From: Planctomycetaceae bacterium
GTDB taxonomy: Bacteria > Planctomycetota > Planctomycetia > Planctomycetales > Planctomycetaceae
Assembly: GCA_021732975.1 (NCBI GenBank)
Contig: JAKFWC010000020.1
Coordinates: forward strand, 1 to 59,203
Direction: 5' to 3'
DNA length: 59,203 nt
A program made the translations under genes and the position numbers. Under the pieces are notes generated by a model, which saw nothing but the letters and a program-made list of their open reading frames with translations, made no database searches and was not told the DNA's origin. Shown here in pieces: positions 37,547 to 45,025 of the stretch. Position 1 is the first letter of the stretch; every line of letters starts with the position of its first letter.

Positions 37547-38515
37547 GTGCAAACGTTGGCCGCGGCCTTTTGGCCGGGTCGTTTGCCCATTCATCGCGCC
37601 ACCGATCGCCGCGTTCACCTGCCCGATGGTGATATCCTCGCCGTTCACGATGATTGCCCCCTCGATTGGCAACCGGGTGGCCGCGTAGTGGTTCTCGGCC
37701 ACGGACTCAATGGATGCCATCGCAGCCCGGTGATCGCACGGCTGGCGGATAAACTGAGTCAACGCGGCGTGCGGGTCTTCCGCTTCGACATGCGCGGCTG
37801 CGGGGCCGGGGCCGGACTCGCCCGACGACCGTATCACGCCGGTCGCTCCGACGACCTTTCGGAAGTGATTCACGCGATTCTTGGCTGGTGCGGCTCCGGG
37901 CCGAACGATCCGCCCGGCTTGCGCATCGGTCCGCCTCCGTCGATCGTATTGATCGGCGTCTCGCTCAGCGGCAACATTCTGCTGAAATATCTCGGTGAGA
38001 ATCCCGACCGGGTTCCCTCAGCCGTGGTCCGGGCGATCGCGGTGAATCCCCCCATCGATCTGGCCCGCAGCGTGGCGGCTCTTCGAGGTCCGCTCAACCG
38101 CTGGTACGACCGGCACTTTGCCACGTCACTGTGCAAACACGTCGCCGATCATGTTCGCCGGATGCCCGACGCACCAGTCCCCGCCATACCAATGTCTCCG
38201 CGGCGAATGGCTGAGTTCGACGATTGGTACACGGCTCCCATGAGCGGCTACGCCACCGGCGCCGATTACTACCAGCAATGCAGCGCGGCGCAATTCATCC
38301 CGCGCATTGAAGTCCCGACGGTCGTGCTGACATCCAGCGACGATCCAATGGTCCCGGTCGGAATCTTTGAAGCCGAGCAGTCGTCGTGGCCGACGGCAGT
38401 CCGACTCGCCATCATTCAAGGCGGCGGGCATCTGGGCTACATCGCCAAACCGGGCATCGACCCCGATGTCCATTGGCTCGACTGGCGGATGATGGAACTC
38501 GCGATGGCGGGTTGA
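37547..38515 (+). CDS. Alpha/beta hydrolase, YheT/COG0429 family
   Basis: The frame encodes an alpha/beta hydrolase with VVVLGHGLNG (oxyanion strand), the nucleophile elbow GVSLSGNILLKYLGE (G-x-S-x-S-G form) and the region EVPTVVLTSSDDPMVP with the acid Asp. The histidine is in GGGHLGYIA. The family N-terminal signature (PWW-x-x-GGH-x-QT) is present but begins upstream of the first conventional codon, GTG 37547. The same frame, open since the previous stop (37475-37477), encodes APWWLSGGHVQT. No ATG, GTG or TTG lies between, only ATC 37481 and CTG 37532. The true start is probably non-canonical. Function within the family is unclear (esterase-like). Confidence 0.85.
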   Translation: MQTLAAAFWPGRLPIHRATDRRVHLPDGDILAVHDDCPLDWQPGGRVVVLGHGLNGCHRSPVIARLADKLSQRGVRVFRFDMRGCGAGAGLARRPYHAGRSDDLSEVIHAILGWCGSGPNDPPGLRIGPPPSIVLIGVSLSGNILLKYLGENPDRVPSAVVRAIAVNPPIDLARSVAALRGPLNRWYDRHFATSLCKHVADHVRRMPDAPVPAIPMSPRRMAEFDDWYTAPMSGYATGADYYQQCSAAQFIPRIEVPTVVLTSSDDPMVPVGIFEAEQSSWPTAVRLAIIQGGGHLGYIAKPGIDPDVHWLDWRMMELAMAG

Positions 38516-38530
38516 ACCGCCCGTGTCCCC

Positions 38531-38620
38531 AGCGAGCCGGACGCGTCAGCGACGGGCATTCTCTGATCTGGGATTCGCCCGAGCAGAAAGAAGATCCGTC
38601 GCTGACGCGTCCGGCTCGTG
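38531..38620. repeat. CAGCGACGG-family inverted repeat, copy 2
   Basis: Two arms (38531-38555 and 38596-38620) are complementary over 23 bases with a CGGACGCGTCAGCGACGG-type core and a 40-bp loop. It begins 15 bp after the hydrolase stop. The copy at 19505 is a shorter variant. Confidence 0.85.
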
Positions 38621-38721
38621 AGCGGTCCAACGATCGGATATCATATCTCGTCGGCCACAACGTGCTCGTGGATGATTGCGCCGCGGACCTGTACCACCCC
38701 GCTCGCCCAGGGACCATCTTT

Positions 38722-40119
38722 ATGCCCACCTACGATCCTCATCGTCGTGGTGTCTTACGATCGCTTCTCGGCGGCTCGGCGTTGCTGCCGGGAATCGTGT
38801 CGCAGTTGCTGGCAGACGAGTCGCCATCGACGGACCCACTGTCACCGAAGCCCGCCCATGCGCCTGCCAAGGCGAAACGGGTGATCTTCCTCTACATGAG
38901 CGGCGGTGTGTCGCATGTCGAGTCGTGGGATCCGAAGCCAAAACTCTTCGCCGATGCCGGCAAGACGATTCCCGTTAATGAGTTTCAGGGCCGCAAGGGG
39001 GACTTTCACATGTTCCTCAAACGGCCGCACTGGGAATTCCGGCCGCGCGGGCAATCGGGGATTGAGGTCAGCGACCTCTTCCCGCACATGGCCGAATGCG
39101 TCGATGACCTGTGCGTGATCCGCTCGATGAAGTCTGATCACACGAATCATTATGAAGCCACGCTCGGCATTCACACCGGTTCGTTTACCTTCGCGCGGCC
39201 GAGCATGGGTTCGTGGGTGAGTTACGGCCTCGGCACCTTGAACCGCAATCTGCCCTCGTTTGTGGTCATCGCGCCGCAGTCGCCGTATGCCGGGGGACAA
39301 GTGTGGGGCAGCGATTTCCTGCCGGGTTCGCATCAGGGCACGCTCGTGGTGCCGGGAGCAGAACCAGTCGCCAATATCCGTCGGCGGACTGCGACCGGTC
39401 GGTTGCAGGAACTGGAACTCGGCGTCCTCGCGAAGATGAACCAACGGCATCGGGCGTCGCGCGAAGCCGATCCGCAATTGGCAGCACGGATCAAATCCTT
39501 CGAGACGGCGTTCGGCATGCAGGCCGAGATGCCCGAAGTCTTCGATCTCTCGAAAGAGACCGATGCCACGCTGCAAATGTACGGTTTGCCGCGGGGAAGT
39601 ACGCAGGGCTTCGCCTGGCAGTGTCTCGTGGCGCGTCGTCTCGCCGAGCGCGGCGTGCGGTTCATCGAGTTGATCGATGTCGGTTCGTCCAACAACTGGG
39701 ATGCCCACGGCGACATGCAAACGCATCTGCCGTTGGCGAAGAACGTCGACCAACCGGTTGCGGGACTGCTGCGGGATTTGAAGCAACGGGGCATGCTCGA
39801 CGACACGCTGGTGGTGTGGACCACTGAGTTTGGTCGCACGCCGTTCAACGCCGCAGCGAATGCCCAGGGCCGTGAACATCACCACTGGGTCTTTTCGTCA
39901 TGGCTGGCGGGGGCGGGTGTGAAGCCGGGAATGACGTACGGCGAATCGGACGACTACGGCATCGATGTCGCGAAAGACACAGTTCACGTCCACGATTTCC
40001 ACGCCACGATTCTGCATCTGCTGGGCCTCGATCACGAACGTCTCACCTATCGCCACACCGGCCGCGATTACCGTCTCACCGATGTGCATGGCCGCGTGGT
40101 GAAGGAGATTCTGGCGTAA
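38722..40119 (+). CDS. DUF1501 domain protein, Tat-type secreted
   Basis: This 465-residue protein begins MPTYDPHRRGVLRSLLGGSALLPG. The RR followed by a moderately hydrophobic segment fits a Tat export signal typical of DUF1501 proteins. The sulfatase-like fold shows YMSGGVSHVESWDPKP, then HTGSFTFARPSMGSW, RRLAERGVRFIELIDVGSSNNWDAH and TEFGRTPF. In planctomycetes such genes usually follow a DUF1549/DUF1553 (cytochrome-domain) gene, but no such partner is next to it here. Function is not established. In-frame sequence farther upstream runs through a repeat and is not coding. Confidence 0.92.
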   Translation: MPTYDPHRRGVLRSLLGGSALLPGIVSQLLADESPSTDPLSPKPAHAPAKAKRVIFLYMSGGVSHVESWDPKPKLFADAGKTIPVNEFQGRKGDFHMFLKRPHWEFRPRGQSGIEVSDLFPHMAECVDDLCVIRSMKSDHTNHYEATLGIHTGSFTFARPSMGSWVSYGLGTLNRNLPSFVVIAPQSPYAGGQVWGSDFLPGSHQGTLVVPGAEPVANIRRRTATGRLQELELGVLAKMNQRHRASREADPQLAARIKSFETAFGMQAEMPEVFDLSKETDATLQMYGLPRGSTQGFAWQCLVARRLAERGVRFIELIDVGSSNNWDAHGDMQTHLPLAKNVDQPVAGLLRDLKQRGMLDDTLVVWTTEFGRTPFNAAANAQGREHHHWVFSSWLAGAGVKPGMTYGESDDYGIDVAKDTVHVHDFHATILHLLGLDHERLTYRHTGRDYRLTDVHGRVVKEILA

Positions 40120-40136
40120 CAGCTCGTGGATTTAAT

Positions 40137-40214
40137 GTGTGCCACGGCCGTGGCAGCCGTGTGAAGTCGCCAAACGCTCTGAAAAATCGCACGGCCGACA
40201 CGGCCGTGGCACAC
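40137..40214. repeat. CACGGCCGTG-family inverted repeat, copy 3
   Basis: Arms of 27-28 bases (40137-40164 and 40187-40214) complement with a few mismatches (left arm has GGCAGCC where the right arm predicts GTCGGCC). It begins 17 bp after the DUF1501 stop codon and precedes the metalloprotease gene on the same strand. Confidence 0.9.
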
Positions 40215-40257
40215 GAAGGACTGTTAATCACGCCCCGGTTCACTGAGATCTTGTCCT

Positions 40258-41001
40258 ATGCTTCACGCTTCATCCTGGTCGACGATGTTGCTGGCTTGTG
40301 TCATGAGTTTGATGGCGGAGAGGGTATCGCCAGCAGCAGACATTCCCGACAATTCCCAAGCAACATCGAGGTCCGTCCGGCAACTGGAAGGTTGGACAGT
40401 CCGTGTCGATGACCGCCTGCTTGGTGATGCCCCCGATGCGGTGCTCGGGCAACGGGCGCTCAAATTTCTGGAAGCGAAGCTCGTCGAGATCAAAGTGGTC
40501 GTGCCACCGGGCCGGTTGAAGTTGCTGCAAGAAGTGCCGATCGTGCTCGATCTGCACTGCGGGAAACTCAGCTCGATGCAGTATCACCCCAGTGCCGGCT
40601 GGTTGAAGGAGAATGGTTACACGGAAGACCTGGCGGAGTGTGTGCATCTCCCGCGGGCGGCGGATCTCGTCACCAAACGAAACATCAATGAACAGCCGTG
40701 GGTGATCCTGCACGAACTGGCCCACGCGTTCCACGACCAGCATCTCAGTTTCGAGCACCCGGAAATCAAGGCCGCGCAGGAAGCCTACAAAGCCAGCGGT
40801 CGCGGCGACGCCACGCTTCTTCACAACGGGAAGCGGGTGAAACACTATGCGCTGACGAACCAGATGGAATTCTTCGCCGAGATGACCGAAGCCTACTTCG
40901 GCAGCAACGATTTCTATCCATTCAACCGCGCGGAACTGCGCGACTCGGAACCGGAAATCTTTCGATTGTTGCAAACGATCTGGTCCGACGAACAGCCATG
41001 A
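40258..41001 (+). CDS. Secreted zinc metalloprotease-like protein (anthrax LF/ATLF-like)
   Basis: This 247-residue protein has an N-terminal hydrophobic signal (TMLLACVMSLMAERVSPAA). The catalytic-type motif HELAHAFHDQH (HExxH) occurs near residue 152, followed by a second Glu cluster NQMEFFAEMTEAYFG near 204-218 that can complete a zinc site. The layout matches the anthrax toxin lethal factor-like (ATLF) peptidase fold found in many secreted bacterial proteins. Substrate unknown; toxicity is not implied. The start is the ATG at 40258. It is a single gene, with a convergent kinase/regulator pair behind it. Confidence 0.85.
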   Translation: MLHASSWSTMLLACVMSLMAERVSPAADIPDNSQATSRSVRQLEGWTVRVDDRLLGDAPDAVLGQRALKFLEAKLVEIKVVVPPGRLKLLQEVPIVLDLHCGKLSSMQYHPSAGWLKENGYTEDLAECVHLPRAADLVTKRNINEQPWVILHELAHAFHDQHLSFEHPEIKAAQEAYKASGRGDATLLHNGKRVKHYALTNQMEFFAEMTEAYFGSNDFYPFNRAELRDSEPEIFRLLQTIWSDEQP

Positions 41002-41027
41002 CTCCGTTGTGATTTGGCGACGACGCG

Positions 41028-41504
41028 CTACGGCGCGGGTCGGGCGATGTCCGGCAACACGGCGATGTGGAACCAATACTGCTCCAACCGCTGTACGGCT
41101 TCGAGATAACCATCAAACGTCACGGGTTTGCGAATGTAGGTGTTCGCACCCGCCAGATAACACGCCTGAATGTCGCGCTCGTCTTCCGAAGTCGTCAGCA
41201 TCACCACAGGAATCGATTTCAAATCGGTGTCCGCTTTCACAATCTGTAAGACTTCGTGACCATCAGTTCCGGGCAGTTTGAGGTCGAGCAACACAATGCT
41301 CGGCCGTGGGGCGGAAGCGGGATCGGTGTACTCTCCCCGGTGATAGAGAAAGTCGAGCGCATCGTCGCCGTTGACACACCGGAAAATGGGATTGGCCAGC
41401 CGCGAGCGCTGGAACGCCCGGACCGTTTGATCGAAGTCGTAATCGTTGTCCTCAACGATAAGAATCGGATGATGAACGATAGGAATCGGACGATGTTCCG
41501 TCAC
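41028..41504 (-). CDS. Response regulator, single receiver domain (Rcp1-like)
   Basis: This 158-residue protein is a lone CheY-like receiver: ILIVEDNDYD (acidic pair), phosphoacceptor Asp in IVLLDLKLPG, Thr in VMLTTS, Lys in YIRKPVTF. The inserted loop (YHRGEYTDPASAPRP) is typical of receivers that pair with phytochrome-like kinases (Rcp1 group). It starts at a GTG inside the 3' end of the upstream kinase gene; the overlap is about 50 bp and contains a 21-bp tandem duplication that repeats the H-P-I-x-I-V segment. Output partner unknown. Confidence 0.92.
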   Translation of the reverse strand: MTEHRPIPIVHHPILIVEDNDYDFDQTVRAFQRSRLANPIFRCVNGDDALDFLYHRGEYTDPASAPRPSIVLLDLKLPGTDGHEVLQIVKADTDLKSIPVVMLTTSEDERDIQACYLAGANTYIRKPVTFDGYLEAVQRLEQYWFHIAVLPDIARPAP

Positions 41505-42780
41505 TTCTCATCACTCCCAAAGTGGGTAAGCGGACGAAGAAACTGGTTCCTTGCCCGTACGTCGAAACGACACGAATGCGGCCGTGATGCCGCTCCACAA
41601 TCCGCCTGGTGATCGCCATGCCGGCACCAATCGTTTCGGAGAACTTGCGTTTGTCGTGTAACGGGGTAAACAGGTGGAAGACCTTCTTCAAATGCTGCGG
41701 ACGAATGCCGATGCCATTGTCTTGCACAGAAATCAGCGTCGTTCCATGCCGCGGGAACTCGCGGGCCACAACGCGAATGCGCCGCTCGGGCTTGTCGTTA
41801 TACTTCGCCGCGTTCGAGACAAGATTCCGTAGCACCTCCCCCAAGAGAATGGCGTCGCCATACACCACCGGCAACGGTAGCACATCCAGCTTGACGCCGC
41901 GTTCGTCCAAAGACGTTTGCATGCTCTCGAGAATCTGGCCGAGTGCCTGATTCAAATCGACGGGTTGCCGCTGCATCCCTCCACGGCCCAGCTTGGAAAT
42001 GAACAGGATCCGCTGGACCATCTTCATTTCACGATCGCATTGCTGATCGACGGCGTCGATTTGCTTCATGATTTCCGGATCAAGTTGTTGACCCCAATCG
42101 CTGCGCAGCCGGTGAACAATATTGGTGACGTTGCGGAGCGGTTCCTGCAAATCGTGCGAGACCGTGTAAGCGAAGCGGTCAAGATCCTGATTGGACCGTT
42201 GCAACTCGCGATTGGCCCGATCAAGTTCGAGCGTCCGTTCGACCACGCGTGCTTCCAACCTCGCGGTCAATTCCTCGACACGGGCAATCATGCGATTGAA
42301 GCCGACTTGCAGTTGCCCGAGTTCATCGAACCGCGTTTCAGGCACCCGCACCGTGTAGTCGCCGGTGAGGGCCACTTTCCCCATGGTGCCGGAGAGCGAT
42401 TGAACCGGTGCCACGATGACTCGCTGCAAAACGATTCCCAATAAAATAGCCACCGCCAGTGCAAGGACGACGGTCAGCGTCGCGGGAATCATCACGGATC
42501 GATATCTCGCGGAAGCCGAAATCGTTTCCGGTTCGGCAATCAACGCGCCGTGGTTCGCATGACCGTCCGTTACTGGCTTCGCGTGTTGTTCAGCAATCGC
42601 GACATCCCGCTGTTCTAACCATGTGGCTGCCTGAAACGCCCAGTAAACACCAGGCGTGCTCGCCACCAACAATGCCAGAAGCAGCAGAACGAACTGTTTG
42701 ACGCGAAGCGGCTGAGCGGCCCAACTTCGTTTCCACGAAGTGAAAAGAGTAACCCGCTCGTGATGTTGCCCCGCTACCAC
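41452..42780 (-). CDS. Sensor histidine kinase with HAMP domain
   Basis: This 442-residue kinase starts at a GTG with GGAG six bases upstream. Two membrane segments (QFVLLLLALLVASTPGVYW; IPATLTVVLALAVAILLGIVL) enclose a short periplasmic loop of about 60 residues. A HAMP domain follows (VAPVQSLSGTMGKVALTGDYTV...GFNRMI), then a HisKA box YTVSHDLQEPLRNV with the phosphohistidine, and a HATPase domain with NLVSNAAKYN, DNGIGIRPQ and GAGMAITRRI. The HDLQEPL form is that of phytochrome-type kinases. Its C-terminal tail SDSYRSSSDSYR is made by a tandem duplication overlapping the regulator gene. Confidence 0.95.
   Translation of the reverse strand: MVAGQHHERVTLFTSWKRSWAAQPLRVKQFVLLLLALLVASTPGVYWAFQAATWLEQRDVAIAEQHAKPVTDGHANHGALIAEPETISASARYRSVMIPATLTVVLALAVAILLGIVLQRVIVAPVQSLSGTMGKVALTGDYTVRVPETRFDELGQLQVGFNRMIARVEELTARLEARVVERTLELDRANRELQRSNQDLDRFAYTVSHDLQEPLRNVTNIVHRLRSDWGQQLDPEIMKQIDAVDQQCDREMKMVQRILFISKLGRGGMQRQPVDLNQALGQILESMQTSLDERGVKLDVLPLPVVYGDAILLGEVLRNLVSNAAKYNDKPERRIRVVAREFPRHGTTLISVQDNGIGIRPQHLKKVFHLFTPLHDKRKFSETIGAGMAITRRIVERHHGRIRVVSTYGQGTSFFVRLPTLGVMRSDGTSSDSYRSSSDSYR
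41454..41495. repeat. 21-bp tandem duplication in the kinase/regulator overlap
   Basis: Two copies of a 21-bp unit starting AACGATAAGAATCGGATGATG-like (at 41454 and 41475) differ at two positions. Both overlapping genes keep frame since 21 is divisible by three. Confidence 0.85.
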
Positions 42781-42988
42781 GCCGTGCTCCGTAACGGTCC
42801 GTTGGATCGGTCACGTGATGGTCAGAGTTTCCCACAATTCCCGGAGAATGCCGACCTGCGAGTCTACCGGTGCATCGAACCGGGGACGAGGTCAATCAGT
42901 GGCGTTGATCAGTATTGCGGTCATTCTCGATGGATCGTTCGGTACCGCTGCCCCGACTCTTCCAACGGCGCCGATACCAAAACGCCGG

Positions 42989-43189
42989 TCAGAATCGGAC
43001 CGTGTCTTTGCCGGTCGAATCCTGACTGTCCGGCTTGCCTGCCTTGAACCCGTTCGCGGCGAGTTGCCTGGCCAGTGCCGCCATCTTTGCCTGAATTTCC
43101 ATCGCTTGCTCATTCAATGCGCGGAACTCTTCCTGCAACTCTTGGATCGACTTGCCCGAGACGTGCGGTTGTGGAGCGGAATCTTTCAT
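42989..43189 (-). CDS. Small coiled-coil protein, unknown
   Basis: This 66-residue frame, starting MKDSAPQPHVSGKSIQEL, shows a heptad-type helix SIQELQEEFRALNEQAMEIQAKMAALARQLA, then a polar tail. An upstream in-frame ATG at 43246 would add 19 residues with no sign of coding. There is no signal or membrane segment. It precedes the kinase gene on the same strand, but about 208 bp separate them. Function unknown; moderate support from the helical pattern. Confidence 0.5.
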   Translation of the reverse strand: MKDSAPQPHVSGKSIQELQEEFRALNEQAMEIQAKMAALARQLAANGFKAGKPDSQDSTGKDTVRF

Positions 43190-43638
43190 TCTTGTAATGT
43201 AGTCGATACGACCAGATCGGGACAGGGTCATTGAGGGGCGATCCACGCCACGAGGTGCATCGATGATGGGTGGAGAACATTCGTGTCTGTTCCGGACTCC
43301 TGAGTCCTGAAGGGGCGTGATTCGATATCCCAGCCCGACGATCTTCCGGAGGGCTGGGTTGATGTTTCACAAACAGGGTTAGTCCCAACGGGGCGCGACT
43401 CTTTGACGAGCAATTCCATCAGCGTGAAACCATGGCGATGAGTCATCAGACATCCTCAAAAATGATCGCCCGATCCTAATCGTTGAGCGGAAATCGCGGC
43501 AAACCGCTCGGTGAAATCTTGATGAAAAATCGATTCCACTGGCCGGAATGCGACTTCCTGCGGTACGATTCACCATGAAGTGCGATGGCAACGCCTCGCG
43601 GGTTGTACCGTCCCGGTTGTTTCCACAAGGATGTGGCG
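43190..43638. other. Gene-poor region upstream of the glycosyltransferase
   Basis: About 450 bp without a gene I would support. It holds a perfect 8-bp stem CCCAGCCC/GGGCTGGG at 43329-43359 with a 15-bp loop, in the phrase GAGGGCTGGGTTGATG, and a short CTGAGTCCTGA dyad near 43305. Both look like dispersed palindromes rather than a gene. Confidence 0.5.
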
Positions 43639-44751
43639 ATGGCAAAGATTTTCGTCAGCATGGCAGGCGAAGGACGCGGGCATGCCGCACGGGTTCGCAC
43701 GCTGGTTGAGCATCTGCGCCACGATCACGAATTGTGGTTGTTTGCTCCCGACGACGCATACAATTTTCTCGCCCGATGTTACGCTCCGTCGATGCTGGTA
43801 CCCAACGTCCGGTTGCATCGCATCCCCGGCCTCCGGTTCCACTACACCGACGGCAAGCTGGATCTCTTCAAGTCCATCGCGGGCGGGTTGTATTATGCCT
43901 TCCGCAAGCTCCCGCGATTGGTGGGAGCTTTTCGCCGCCGGATCGATGCGGTCAATCCCGATTTGATCATCACCGATTTTGAACCGGCGCTCGGCTGGGC
44001 GGCATGGGGACGGCGCGTGCCGCACCTCAGTCTCGATCATCAGCATGTGTTGATGACCTACGATCTGTCGAGTCTGCCCCGCCGACTCCAATGGCACGCA
44101 TGGGCCATGAGTTGGGCGGTTCGGCTGCATACGCCGCATCCTACCGAGCGCGTGGTGTCGTCGTTCTATTCGCCACCGCCCAAAGCTGGATGGGAGTCCA
44201 TCAAGCAAATCGGCCCGCTGATTCGCCCCGAAGTCGCCGCCGCATCTCCCACCGTCGGCAACTATGTCCTGTCCTACTTGCGAGCGAACACGCCCGACAA
44301 CGTGCTCGATATCATCGCCACCGCCGGTGTGCCGGTGAAGGTGTATGGTCTCGGCGAACGTCCCGCCCGCGGCCCGCTTACCTTCTGTCCGATCCATGAG
44401 CAACGTTTTGTCGATGATCTTGCCGGTTGTCGCGCCGTGATCTGTGCCGCCGGGAACCAACTCCTCGGGGAATCGCTGTACCTCGGCAAGCCGGTGCTCG
44501 CATTGCCCGAGGAAATTCATCACGAACAAATGATCAATGCCCATTTCATCGCACAATTGGGCGTCGGCAGGTGGACCACGCTTGAAAATCTGACGCCGGA
44601 AATCGTCGCCGGATTTTTGTCGCACGACGATGCTTACCGAGACGCCGCCCAACGACTGCAAGGCCGTTTGGATGGAACCGCCGATGCTCTCGCGGAAATC
44701 ACACGTCTGTTGGAGCGCCGCCACTCCACTCGTGTCACGCAAACGCGTTGA
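43639..44751 (+). CDS. GT28-type (MurG/UGT-like) glycosyltransferase
   Basis: This 370-residue protein starts MAKIFVSMAGEGRGHAAR, where the N-terminal GEGRGH loop is typical of GT-B fold enzymes of the MurG/MGDG/UGT-like group. The nucleotide-sugar domain at the C-terminus has NQLLGESLYLGKPVLALPEE (E and loop contacting the sugar nucleotide) and HHEQMINAHF. The ATG at 43639 fits the family start. Such enzymes add a sugar to a lipid or small molecule; the substrate is not inferable. An inverted repeat begins three bases after its stop codon. Confidence 0.85.
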   Translation: MAKIFVSMAGEGRGHAARVRTLVEHLRHDHELWLFAPDDAYNFLARCYAPSMLVPNVRLHRIPGLRFHYTDGKLDLFKSIAGGLYYAFRKLPRLVGAFRRRIDAVNPDLIITDFEPALGWAAWGRRVPHLSLDHQHVLMTYDLSSLPRRLQWHAWAMSWAVRLHTPHPTERVVSSFYSPPPKAGWESIKQIGPLIRPEVAAASPTVGNYVLSYLRANTPDNVLDIIATAGVPVKVYGLGERPARGPLTFCPIHEQRFVDDLAGCRAVICAAGNQLLGESLYLGKPVLALPEEIHHEQMINAHFIAQLGVGRWTTLENLTPEIVAGFLSHDDAYRDAAQRLQGRLDGTADALAEITRLLERRHSTRVTQTR

Positions 44752-44754
44752 TCA

Positions 44755-44851
44755 GAGCCGCGACCGTCAGGAAGCGAGTTCTTCCCATCGCAGACGGAGA
44801 TAACGAATCCGTGAGGGTTCAGCAGCACGCGCTCCCTGACAGTCGCGGTTC
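44755..44851. repeat. ACCGCGACNGTCAGG-type inverted repeat
   Basis: Arms at 44755-44778 and 44828-44851 complement at about 20 of 24 positions (GAGCCGCGACCGTCAGG versus its partner). It lies three bases after the glycosyltransferase stop and upstream of carB. Confidence 0.75.
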
Positions 44852-45025
44852 GGACACACAAAAAACGAATGAACTTCGCCTTCCTTGAATCTCGCGCCGG
44901 GCTTGTTACGCTTGGCTAGTTTCGCGCGGTTCCCAACTGAACCCCCGTTGCGCGCGCAACGTCTTGTTATCAAAGGCGTTGATGTCGCACGGCCGGCCGC
45001 GCAGCCCGCCTGACGAGTCCCCGAC

